From Lamellibrachia columna (lineage: Eukaryota; Annelida; Polychaeta; Sabellida; Siboglinidae): a stretch of DNA of 64,000 nucleotides. The stretch lies in assembly GCA_963662155.1 (NCBI GenBank), contig OY759271.1, positions 37,560,345 to 37,624,344 of the forward strand. The letters run 5' to 3'. Made by a program: the position numbers and the translations under genes. Position 1 is the stretch's first letter. Each line of letters starts with the position of its first letter. Below are positions 1 to 10,645 of the stretch, piece after piece. Under the pieces are notes generated by a model. That model did not search any database, was not told the origin of the DNA, and saw nothing but the letters and a program-made list of their open reading frames with translations.

Positions 1-387
1 TTTTTAGCAGGTTTTCATGTGTTATTATTTACGGGTCTCAACTTGATGTCGTTCTCCTTTGCAATGAGGAGGCCAAAGAAGTAACGTGTCTTGAATGGCC
101 TTGTGCACAACATATAGATTGTTTTTACCACAAATTTTGTTGTTTTTGAAAATTACAAAAAAGCAGGACATTTTTTTCAAAAAGCGGGTAAGCAGGACCA
201 GGGGGAAAAGCGGTATTTTTATTTCCCACCCAACAGTGGTAATGTTGACATCTATGACATATAATACGCTGTATGACTCGGTCAAGTCTGTTTTCCATAG
301 CAGCTGCAGCAGACGTCCTGGAGAGAAACAGGAAATCCCCTAAATATTTTCTCCGCTCTTCAGACTTATCACTTGAGCCAATCGGAT
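1..387. other. Unassigned upstream DNA
   Basis: No gene, repeat array or transposon motif recognised. Short open frames here lack any known motif. Confidence 0.5.
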
Positions 388-508
388 TATTCCTTACTGT
401 TAAGATCATACCTTACTGTTAAGATAATACATTAGTGTTAAGATCATACCTTACTGCTAAAACAATACCTTACTGTTAAGACAATACCTTATTGTTAAGA
501 CAATAAAC
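388..508 (+). repeat. 19-bp tandem repeat, about 6 copies
   Basis: Degenerate units around CCTTACTGTTAAGACAATA, with variants at several positions. Confidence 0.75.
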
Positions 509-707
509 ATACTCATAACCAGTGCTTGAAATAATGGAAAGATGGGGTTTCAGTGCATACCAGCAATCATAACAGGTGTCAATGACAATTTGGAAGGCAA
601 GAAGTTACAAGCCAGATTAGCCAGTTAAAAGCTCCCCTTGTTGCAATATCAAAGGAGCTTTCAACTCAGTTCCAGACTATTGTTGAAGTAAAGGTTAGAT
701 TACAGCT

Positions 708-962
708 CTGAGTTGATAGTGAGCCATCGCCCTGAGTACATTGGTTGATAGTGAGCCACAGCTCTGAGTACATTGGTTGATAGTGAGCCACAGCCCTGAG
801 TACATTGGTTGATAGTGAGCCACAGCCCTGAGTACATTGGTTGATAGTGAGCCACAGCTCTGAGTACATTGGTTGATAGTGAGCCACAGCCCTGAGTACA
901 TTGGTTGATAGTGAGCCACAGCCCTGAGTACATTGGTTGATAGTGAGCCACAGCCCTGAGTG
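708..962 (+). repeat. 32-bp minisatellite, about 8 copies
   Basis: Units built on TGAGTACATTGGTTGATAGT followed by GAGCCACAGCCC. Copies differ mainly at CAGCCC/CAGCTC. Confidence 0.92.
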
Positions 963-1360
963 GGTTTTTATCAGCCTTGCAGTACAAAGTGCTTGTTTCC
1001 AGCTGACTGGCCCATTGCTTTCTACTGAACACTGCTTGGCCAGCCACCAGTTGCTAAACCTTCATGTTAGATATATTGTTTTAAGTGAAAGTAGTGCAAA
1101 TTCATTACCCACATTTGTGTGACATTTAACAGCCCAATTTGCACCAAGTTTAAGGGTGGCAGACCAGCCAAAGTTATGTGTGAACACTGTTAAAGTGCAG
1201 AGTAATGTAGCATTACTCATAATTTTGTTGTTCTTTCTCTGTAAGAATTATGTATATAATTTATATATTCAATATGCCATATAATGAACAATAGCATACA
1301 ATTTTAGATATATATGAATGGCTGAAAGACTGTAAAATTCATAAATGTAACATGAGTGAG
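963..1360. other. Unassigned AT-rich DNA
   Basis: No gene or repeat structure recognised between the 32-bp array and the GAGTAC-rich stretch. Confidence 0.4.
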
Positions 1361-1364
1361 CAGA

Positions 1365-1500
1365 CCTGGGGCCGAGTACATTTTCACGAGTAAAGTACGA
1401 GTACATTGGTGATGGCTGAGTACGAGTACATTGCTCAAAGCTGAGTACGAGTACATTTCCATGAGTACGAGTATGAGTACGAGTAGGAGTACATCTTGTA
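1365..1500 (+). repeat. Degenerate GAGTAC-rich repeat
   Basis: CGAGTAC and GAGTACATT recur about ten times without a fixed period. It may be one end of a decayed DNA transposon (CAGACCTGGGGCCGAGTAC at its left edge), but no partner end was found. Confidence 0.5.
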
Positions 1501-1515
1501 TGATATTATAGTAAC

Positions 1516-2583
1516 CAGGGCTGGGTCCAATTACACAAAATTATATCAATTACAATTACAATTACATTAATTTTTTTTATTTCAATTACAGTCATAATTT
1601 TCCAAATCAATTACAATTACACTGTTTCAATTTCAATTACAATTACAATTACATTATGCCGAACCAAATATATTTTGCATTTGTTAATTATGTATTTTTG
1701 CGCGTTTTGCTGAATTTCAATATTTTGTACACACTTGATAAACAAATATAACGGTAATGTTTGTACATTTTGTTGAATTGTGACTTTGAATTATACTAAA
1801 TAAAAAGATAGCCATTTAAAACATATTTTTTATTATATAAAAATACAATGCAATATCCAGACATAATCCTACAGGACATATTCCAATGCAGACATTTATC
1901 CGTGCGCATTTCTTAAATTTTTCTTTGGAAAATACTAATAATAGGGTATGATGTGTTTACTTTGAGGTGGTAGCTCCTGCTCTAAGCTGATATTCTTAAT
2001 TGGTCTTCCCTTTGCTATGTGTTGGGAATAAGGGGAGAGGCCATATAAACGGTCCTTGCCACCTGACCTGTCTCCAACCCACCACAACACAAGGGGTGTA
2101 ATTGGCTTGCTAACGCTGCAATGTTTCACTGAGCTGATATTTTCTGAAGCAATATCAGGCTACAGGTCTTTCCATGTTGTTTGAATACCAGCTTAGCCTT
2201 TGTCTGACAATGTATGTGCATTGTTTATTGCTTCCTGGCTGTTACCAACTTACTGAAAAGGCTAATTGCTAAGGCTACCCACCACTAGCACCACTGACCA
2301 GTACCCACCAGACAGTGAATACTGAGACTTAAATATAAATATATAATATGTTATTATTAGTTTTGACTTTCAACTCATGTGAGACTTAAATTATATTTTT
2401 ATTGTCAATTCGTTCTGGTAGTTTGTGATATGAAACGTACTGTAATTGATTGTAATTTAAATAAATTTTCAATTATACAAAATATAACAATTACAATTAC
2501 AGCAACATTTTGAAACCATAATCAATTACAATTACACAATTTTGCTGTAATCAATTACAATTACATAATTGGACCCAGCCCTG
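1516..2583. mobile_element. Non-autonomous hAT-like DNA transposon, 1,068 bp
   Basis: The left end CAGGGCTGGGTCCAATTA is matched in inverse by the right end (TAATTGGACCCAGCCCTG). Both ends continue into AT-rich ATTACAATTA subterminal repeats. It is flanked by a perfect 8-bp direct duplication ATAGTAAC at 1508-1515 and 2584-2591. An 8-bp duplication with CAGGG termini is typical of hAT elements. No transposase frame is present inside. Confidence 0.88.
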
Positions 2584-2639
2584 ATAGTAACTCTGTATAG
2601 GTAATAATAACGTATTTTTAAAATAAAGATTGTGAATGA

Positions 2640-2915
2640 ACCTATGAGAAAATTGTTGGACTCTCCATAAGCCAATGGCTTCCTTGTCCACTTGCCATCT
2701 GGAACTCCATAAGCCAATGGCTTCCTTGTCCACTTGCCATCTGGAACTCCATAAGCCAATGGCTTCCTTGTCCACTTGCCATCTGGAACTCCATAAGCCA
2801 ATGGCTTCCTTGTCCACTTGCCATCTGGAACTTGTAGTTTGGAATGACAATCTTGTTAAATCTTGTTAAATCTTGTTAAATCTTATTAAATCTTGTTAAA
2901 TCTTGTTAAATGAAT
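2640..2915 (+). mobile_element. CR1-like LINE 3' UTR with a 42-bp internal minisatellite and 10-bp tail repeat
   Basis: The stretch CCAATGGCTTCCTTGTCCAC and its flanks also occur in the 3' UTRs of the CR1-like copies at 16.3, 40.4, 54.6 and 57.2 kb. Here a 42-bp part of that UTR is repeated about four times (2672-2830). It ends in about six copies of the 10-bp tail TTGTTAAATC (about 2850-2910). Confidence 0.82.
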
Positions 2916-3129
2916 TGATATAATTCAGAAAGAGTTAACTGGGAAATGGCAGTTGATCAGACTTTTTTTATGAGGAAAACTGTAAAATCCCTATTTATGT
3001 TTGGGCCCAAACTGGGGGTTGCATTCCATTCAAAGGTGCAACTTGCATTCAAATGCAAAATGTTCAGGGTGTGCATTCAAATATGGGTTAAAATGTATTT
3101 AAATTGAAAATACTTTTCAAAATAAATTT
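2916..3129. other. Unassigned DNA
   Basis: Nothing recognised. A short imperfect repeat of the GCATTCAAA type occurs near 3020-3090. Confidence 0.3.
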
Positions 3130-3720
3130 TATAGCACAACATAACAAGAGAAAACAAATAAAGAAATATAACCAATAAATATATATGATATATGAATCAA
3201 TAAACACTGTTAGGCATGTTGTGGCTGGCAGTGACCACAAGTCCACAACTAATGTTTGTTGAGAGGGTGGATTAGCATCCGCCAATGTCCAGGGCTCAAT
3301 ATTCCCTTTGTACTTTAACCACCCTACAAATTGGCACCAGACAATACTTGAGTTACCAAACTTCTTCAGAAGAAGACTCAGCTAGCAGTACTTAGCACTG
3401 CCACTTGTGAGAGCAAAAAGGTATTTTATTGCTAACTGATGAATGACCCTTTCATTATGGACTTACTGGACTTCTTGGTTTAATTAAAAATAAACACAAG
3501 GATTATGGCCTGGACTGGTAACTAGTGCAACTATGGATATGAACTAGGGGTTTCTGACTGGGAAAATAATCAAAAGATGCTGCATCTTGAAGCAAAGCTT
3601 TTGTGACTTTAGTGCATTCAAAGTGCAGAAGAGTGATCCAAAGTATGAATTTGTGAAAATTCATCAATACCAAGTAAAAATGAAACCACATCTACTAAAT
3701 GTAACAATAATAATTATTAC
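3130..3720 (-). mobile_element. Diverged relative of the long MITE family at 20.3-21.1 and 56.4-57.2 kb
   Basis: TTTGTTGAGAGGGTGGATTA at about 3255 and the following blocks (GGCACCAGACAATACTTGAG, ACTAGTGCAACT, GGGTTTCTGACT) run parallel to the interior of the element at 56.4-57.2 kb. Termini were not located. Confidence 0.5.
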
Positions 3721-5050
3721 AAATCAGGGGCTATTACATTGCAATTAATATCATGGTTGTTGCAATAGAATTGGCATAATAAAAGTGTTTTTAATGATCC
3801 TGCATTAGAAAACATATATAACTCAGCTGAGATGCATGCAAGAACATAAGCAAATTTGTTAATTTGATTCATATGCAGATAATACAATTTGTTACCATAC
3901 TTTTTGAAATTATTGTTGTAGTTGTTAATGATTTGATAAAATAAGATAAGGTCTGTGAGTGAGGCTAAAATTGTCAATATAAACACACATGTCAAACCAT
4001 TGGGTTGTACCTTGAATTATTTATGAGTTATGGTCATTTATAATTTTCTGGATTTTGTCTTCTTTGTAAATTTTTGATGTTATGAAGATTTATTGTTCTA
4101 CTTAAAATACCAATAAATCTAACACACTAGATGTGGCAGGCATATTCTCCATCACAACATGTAGATAGTAATATATATTTTTTTAGTTCCACTTCTGTAA
4201 AATTATATAGTTCACCCACAATCTGCCATTGAAGTTGTGTGTTTATATGTGCAAAATTTAGCTGACGAGTTATTTTAGACCCATATTTCAACAGTAAAGC
4301 ATATGGGAACATAAAGGCCACTCTCCAAAATTGTCTGACAGTTTGCCTGGAAGTGGCAATTGTTTTTCATGTTTTCGAGTCTCTGTTAAACTTAACTCTG
4401 ATAAAATTGTTGTTGAAGCCTACCTGAACAGTGCAACCAAAATCAATGAGCATCTTTCATGGTAGAATGTCCTGTTGTTTTTGTGGAGTCAGGACATTGT
4501 GTCCTATTGATTTCAGAGGTTCAGGACATTTTGTTCTATCATTTTTGTTTTCAGTGTGCATGCAGATTGTTGATCACTAGTATTTTTAATTAGTAGGTAT
4601 ATTGTTATAAAAGTGATTATATTATGCGTAACATCACTCGGTCAATCAATACCATCATCATCATCATCAAATTTGTGTGGTTGAAAAGTAATATCGGAAC
4701 ATGTGTCATGCATTGCGTGTAAGTCTGAACATTTAGATTCCAGAGAAAGAGTTCAAAGTCTTGCAAGCTCTACAACTAGTACAAGAGTCTTCAGTTTCAT
4801 TCTCTGCCTACCTTCATGTAGACACGGTAGTGCTGTGTCCACATGCTGTGTCCACGTGCTGTATATCTTGTTTTCACGCTTCAGTTGATGGGCTTGTCGG
4901 AAGAGTTCGCTGTTGTGATCATTGAGATAAAGGACTGTTCCTCTCAACGCATTCCTGATTCATTTTGAGAGGTGGCATTCTTGGTTACAGTTGAGGGTTC
5001 TTCAGCTGTAGCTGATATGGAGTTGCATGTGCGTGGCTTTGGTTTGGTCG
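3721..5050. other. Unassigned upstream DNA
   Basis: No convincing exon, repeat array or transposon protein was seen. There is a small (ATC)n tract near 4650. Confidence 0.4.
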
Positions 5051-5059
5051 TAGTGGTTA

Positions 5060-7260
5060 CGGCGTTACTGTGTACATTGTTATTGTGGCAGGTGATTTTA
5101 ACAAAGCCAATCCCAAGAAAGAGATGCCAATATTTGCACAGCAGGTAACATGTGCGGCGACTAGGGACAGTAGCAGTCTCGACCACTGTTATACGACCAT
5201 CAGGGGTACCTGTCGTTCGATCCCTCACGCACCACTCGGGCGGTCGGACCATGCTATGGTTTACCTGGAGCCCACTTACAAACAACAGTTGAAATGTGTG
5301 AAAGCAATGGTGAAAACTGTGAAACAGTGGTCATTGGATGCGGTGGAGTCACTCCGTGGCTGTTTTGAATGCACCGATTGGGGTGTGTTTAAAGAGGCTG
5401 CAGTTGATATCCATGAATATACAGAGTCTGTCAGTGATTACATCACCTTCTGCGAAGGCCTCTGTATTCCAACGAAAACCATCAAGATTTACCACAACAA
5501 CAAACCGTGGTTCAAGACAGATAGCAAACACAAACTACAGGCGAAACAAGAAGCTTACAAAGGAAACAACAAGGACAAATACAAGCAGGCGAGGTATGCA
5601 GCGAAGAAGGCCATCAAGACCACCAAGGCCAAGTACCGTGACAAGCTGGAAGAGAATATCACCACCAACAACCCCAGGTACATCTGGTCTGAAGGCCATC
5701 ACCAACTACAAGCCGTCTTCAAAGAGTGCTGACATTACTGATACTACTCTTCCTGACAATCTGAATGACTTTACAGGCGCTTTGATAAACAGAACACCAT
5801 CTCTCCTCCCTCTGTAGCAGCATTTCACTGTTCCACCTTTCACAGTTGATGAATCTGTCGTCAAGCGTATGTTTGAACATCTCAATAGTAGGAAGTCTGC
5901 TGGCCCGATAATGTTTCGCCAGGTCTGCTTAAACAGTGCCGGTCAGCTCTCAGGTGTCTTCACAGACATATTTAATGTGTCCCTTTCCCAATGTATAGTC
6001 CCCCAATGCTTCAAAAAGTCAATTATCATTGCCTTGACCTCTGTAGTCATGAAGATGCTCGAGCGCTTGGTCCTGCAGTTTCTGAAATCAATTATCGACC
6101 CAATGCTTGACCGATTTCAGTTTGCGTATTGTGGAAATAGATCTGTTGATGACACTGTCTCTCTAGGATTGTTTTATGTTCTTAAGCGTCTAGAAGGTCC
6201 AGATACTTATGCCAGGATCCTTTTTGTTGGTTATAGCTGTGTTTTTAATACCATTATCCCCTCAAAACTGTTAGAGAAAATACAGAAGGTCGGGGTTCCA
6301 CAATCCATGTGCCTGTGGATCCTCGATTTTCTGTTGAACAGACTGCAGGTTGTGAAAATAGGTGGCAACTTATCGTCATCACTCATTTTGTCTACCGGCG
6401 CACCTCAAGGTTATGTCCTGTCACCAATGCTATACTCTCTTTTTACATGTGATTGTGCATCCTGTTATAAAAGTACCCAAATATTGAAATTTGCAGATGA
6501 CACTACAGTGCATTACGAACTTAGATGAGTCTGAGTACCGTGATCAGGTAAACAAACGTATCAACTGGTGCAGCGAAAACTATCTGGAGCTCAACATAAA
6601 CAAAACAAAAGAAGTGATCGTGGATTTTAGAAGAAAGAAATCTCCCCTCTCCCCTCTTTTGATCGACGGCAAAACAGTTGAAATTGTCCAACACGTTAAG
6701 TTTCTTGGCTCTACGATCTCAAGCTATCTTAAATGGGAGCTAAATGTTGACACCATTTTTAAAAAGGCCCAGCAGCGCCTGTACTTCCTAAGAAGGTTGA
6801 GATCATTTGGTTTGACCACTCAGATTACGCTAAACTTTTACAAAGCTGTGATCGAGAGTGTTCTCACCTTTCTCACCACAGTGTTGTTTGGTTCTATCAC
6901 GGTCAAGGAAAAGCTCAGGTTGAATAGAGTTATAAATACTGCTTCCAAAATAATCGACAGATCCCTTCCCAGTCTCGAATCACTGTATCAGCAATGCCTG
7001 ATAAGAAGAGCCGGTCTCATCTCTGAGGACCCATCCCATCCTGCCCATGATTTATTCGAGCCCCTTCCATCTAGTCACCGGTTCAGGTCCATCAAAACTA
7101 GGACCAGCATGTCCAGCAGGTTCAGCAACAGTTTTTATCCCATAGCCATCCAAGCCCTATCAAAACAGACATGAAAAATTTTTCCCATCTGCAGTACACA
7201 CAAATACCACATTCCGACTTGTCCTTCACTGAGTATACCTAATTTATTTATTTTATATAT
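5060..7260 (+). pseudogene. Decayed non-LTR retrotransposon (endonuclease C-terminus + reverse transcriptase)
   Basis: The endonuclease end shows AGDFN (about 5090) and RSDHAMV (about 5245). The RT follows in shifted frames: FEHLNSRKSAG, FQFAYCGNRSVDDTV, APQGYVLSPMLYS, KFADDTTV (about 6488-6511). The thumb and C-terminus (NWCSENYLELNINKTKEVIV, FLRRLRSFGL, DPSHPAHDLFEPLPSSHRF) run to 7171. It is dead: frame breaks near 5730-5870 and 6500, and the catalytic Asp of RT motif A is replaced (FVGYSCVFNTI, about 6223-6255). Clade is uncertain; the C-terminus resembles fish and invertebrate LINEs of the Jockey/I group. Confidence 0.88.
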
Positions 7261-7279
7261 TTTATACCCAAGCCAAGTC

Positions 7280-7490
7280 CTAAATCATATCTTTCCTTGA
7301 CAGTTCATTCACCTGCTCTCCAAGTCTAGAGATTCGTTCATCTTTGGATTTGATAATGGCTAACAGTTCAGTGATTCTCTTCTTAGTTGACTTAGATTCT
7401 TCTTTGGAATCTTTGATGAACTTGCAAACAAACTTGACATCTCGGATTCTGCTTTGGACCGTTTTGGTGTTTTAGACATGGCTGGTTCTT
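7280..7490 (-). pseudogene. Possible LINE ORF1 N-terminal fragment (coiled coil)
   Basis: On the - strand MSKTPKRSKAESEMS is followed, after a frame shift, by FIKDSKEESKSTKKRITELL and KSKDERISRLGEQVNEL, a heptad-like coiled coil as in CR1/L2-type ORF1 proteins. No other part of the element is next to it. Confidence 0.35.
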
Positions 7491-7499
7491 GAGGCTTAA

Positions 7500-8290
7500 C
7501 ATTCGTCCTATTACTGCGCTCGATCAGAATCGTCCGGGCATGGTGTGTCTATGTTTGCTCGCAGTGAAGAGAGCACAATGTCATGGTTGAGTAACCACTA
7601 CCTGAAGTGACTGTTATACTTTAACGTGCACTGCCAGGGCGATCAAGCATTGCAAAAGAGGCATCTCACAGGAGGTTGGATTTCCCACTTCTTTTCGTCG
7701 AGTTGGCCAATATTCCCAGAGAATCATGAAAGCAGCAACAACATAAGCTTGTTTAAGGATGTCACACATGAGCGAATGTAAAAATACATTCTTGTGGTAG
7801 ACCACTTACTCGTCTTTGTCGTAGATGTTCATCTCGTTGATCGCATATTTATTAACTTAATAAAAGGATAATATAGTAGCACTGTAGAATTTACTTGTGA
7901 CTTGAGATCCGCCAAATAGATATCATGTTTAGAAGATATTCAGATGAGTAATAATCACACGCTGAGCATTTACAATGTACACTGTCGTTTATTTGGTCAT
8001 GACTGATGACACCCATGATGTTCTCACTAAACTATTATTTATTTTGTATTAATAACACAGTTACGTCCAAATGCAGTATGTTGTCATATCTTGAATGGTC
8101 ACAAAAGGCAACAACATCACTATATGTCACAATAAAGTCTATATAGACAAGTGAGCAGTTGTTACTATAACGAAACATGGCATACGATCAATGATATGTG
8201 CAACGGTTGTAATGATGGTGACCCTTTAATAAAATTGTGATATATATATTATTATTAATATTTTTATAGCTTAGGTCTGTGTTTACTTTC
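7500..8290. other. Region upstream of PIK3C2 exon 1
   Basis: Presumed to hold the promoter, upstream UTR exon or 5' intron. No CpG-rich block, TATA box or other control site can be supported by eye. Confidence 0.3.
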
Positions 8291-8292
8291 AG

Positions 8293-8327
8293 ATAGGTCA
8301 ACTGATGAAAGGCTACAATAAGCCAAG
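8293..8327 (+). promoter_or_regulatory. 5' UTR part of the first coding exon
   Basis: A pyrimidine-rich acceptor (TTTACTTTCAG) ends at 8292, so the ATG exon probably starts at 8293 and at least one non-coding exon lies upstream. The in-frame TAA at 8319-8321 closes the frame before the ATG. The upstream exon and promoter were not identified. Confidence 0.6.
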
Positions 8328-10220
8328 ATGGATAGGCCACACTTTGTCTTAAATGACGAGGATGAAGCAATTGAGAAGGCTAAGAAGCTTAGTCTCATCA
8401 CTGCAAGAGAGGATGAATTACGTCGTCGCCAATTATACCACTCTGTAGAAACCATACCACAAGTGGCAAATGAGAGAACTTTGGAGGGTCTCCATGCATC
8501 AAGCTCTTACCCTAACTTGACTGAAGACTTGATAAAAACATCTACAACCAATGTAATAGCACGCCCTCGACCACAAGGAAATGTAGCCAATAAAGGGACT
8601 CTCAATTTGTCAGTTATGAAACCACCAATACCAGCTCCGAGGTCACCGAGGAATAATGGGCGCACCAGGCCTGTGCCTGTGGTGCCCCCTAGGCCAAGTA
8701 AAGCTGCTGTATCAACACCAAACCAGCATTCATCTCACCACCAGGATGGCTTCATTGGAACCCCAGACAGGGCTGGACCTAGGACCACAGTCTGTGGTAT
8801 TCCGCCGCGCCCCAGTGTTGGTCCTAATGCAAGACATGTCGCTCTGCAGCGTGACACCAACCATTCAACAGCTGCAACTCCATCAAACGTAGACATTGAT
8901 AAGCCACTCATCACTCTGTTTCCACCAATTTTGCCAAATCCAGATGACTTTGATGTAAGCAGTTTAGATCCACTGAGCAGTTCCAGGCCTCATTCCTCTG
9001 AAGCTGTCCATACCAACTTCGGTGCAGATATGTGTTTACCAGTAAATCCACCAGGTGGCAGTACTGTTCCATTCACCCTGAGTGGTACGATCACAGAGCC
9101 ACTTTTTGCATGCAGTTCATCATTTGGCATGGCCGCTGCTATGACATACCCACCAGGTTGGAGTACGGGATCTGTTGCTGCAGTTTTACCCTATCCACTA
9201 AGTAGCAACACTGGTGCTGTTGCAGCACTTCTCACTTATCCACCATGTGACAGCACTGGTTCTGTTGCAGTAGCTCCAACATATCCACAATGTGGCAACA
9301 CTGGTTCTGGTGCAATGACTCTGTCCTATCCTCCATGTGGTAGCACTAGTGCTGGTGCAATGGCTCCACCTATTCCACCATGTGGCAGCACTGGTTCTGG
9401 TGCAAAGGCGCCGTCCTATCCACCATGTGGTAGCACTGGTTTCGTTGCAATGGCTCCATCTTATCCACCATGTGGCAGCACTAGTTCTGGTGCAGAAGCT
9501 CCATCCTATCAACCATTTGACAGTACCGTTGCCAACAGCAAAGTGTATTCACCTTTGTTTATCAACAAGGCAAGTAGCGACATCGCCAAACCAGTGACTG
9601 TTGAGCAGAATAATGTAGAAATGGCAGAAGACATAAGGTCTCAAGATGTGCCCAATAATTGTTACAGCTCGGATGACAATTTAATGCAGTTTGCTGCTAA
9701 CTATGATCCCGATGAATTTCTGAGCCTTGAAAGTTTTGATCCATTGTACTCGGTGGAGCAACTGATATCAGCAGACAATGCTGCCAATACAACCGATTCC
9801 CTTGAGCTCTTCCCAAACCCCTACGACAAGTTCGAGAGGAAGGAGACACCAAACCCATTCCCAGTGGTTGATGCTGCATCAACACAGAAGCTTCTCCGGC
9901 AGTCTGGTGCCTACGTTGTATCAACACTGTCCAAGGATGTGACAAGTGACATTGATGAGGCTGTAGAAAACCCTGCAAGTGCTGCTGCTGCAAGTAAAGG
10001 ACATACTCGAAGTGAATCATCAGGATCAAATGCTGAGCTGATGGACCCGTTTTCTGTATCCAGCCTAACAACAGCATTAGAACGGAAGAGACGGAAGCAT
10101 GAGAAGGAACAGAAAGAGAGGAACACAACAATTACGAAGAAGGAAACAAAGGTTAAAGAAGAGGAGAATACAATTAGACCAAGATTTTCAAGGCAATCAT
10201 CATATCTGTCAAAAGGGCAG
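8328..10220 (+). CDS. PIK3C2: PIK3C2 exon 1 (coding): disordered N-terminus, 631 codons
   Basis: Starts MDRPHFVLNDEDEAIEKAKK with a charged helix. It then has SH3-type proline motifs (PPIPAPRSPR, VVPPRPSK, IPPRPSVG), about nine copies of a 14-residue imperfect repeat (STGSGAKAPSYPPCG type, residues about 265-400), FDPLYS (about 470), NPYDKF, TPNPFPVVD and MDPFSVSSL, and a basic coiled stretch (ERKRRKHEKEQKERN, about 585-600). It ends SYLSKGQ at the donor CAG|GTAAGA, phase 0. DPF and NPF motifs usually bind AP2 ear and EH domains; that role here is inference. The frame stays open past 10220 into intron 1 by chance. Confidence 0.9.
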
Positions 10221-10553
10221 GTAAGACAGTCGAATCACATTTTTTACTCTTCTTGTGGCGATATACGCACAATCACATATGCTTGTTGTACTGAAGGTCT
10301 TAATTATGACAATATAAACACTGATTTTAACAGTGTGATGTATTTCGAATTGATGCTTAAATATCCACTTATCTGTTATTGGTTAAACTGCAGTGTTCGT
10401 GTGAATCTGTCAGCATGTCCCTCGACCCGTTCACACATTGTTGCTGAGATGGAGGTGTTTTGTAGGAGGTCACATACGAGACTCTGCATGACTCTGGTGA
10501 AACACATGATGAAGAAATCCAAGCATTCTGTCAAATGGTTGGAAGGTATGTAT

Positions 10554-10645
<92 letters not shown>

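Noticed and set aside
1365..1500. Left end of a second DNA transposon
   Set aside because: CAGACCTGGGGCCGAGTAC looks like an element end, but no inverted partner or target duplication was found.
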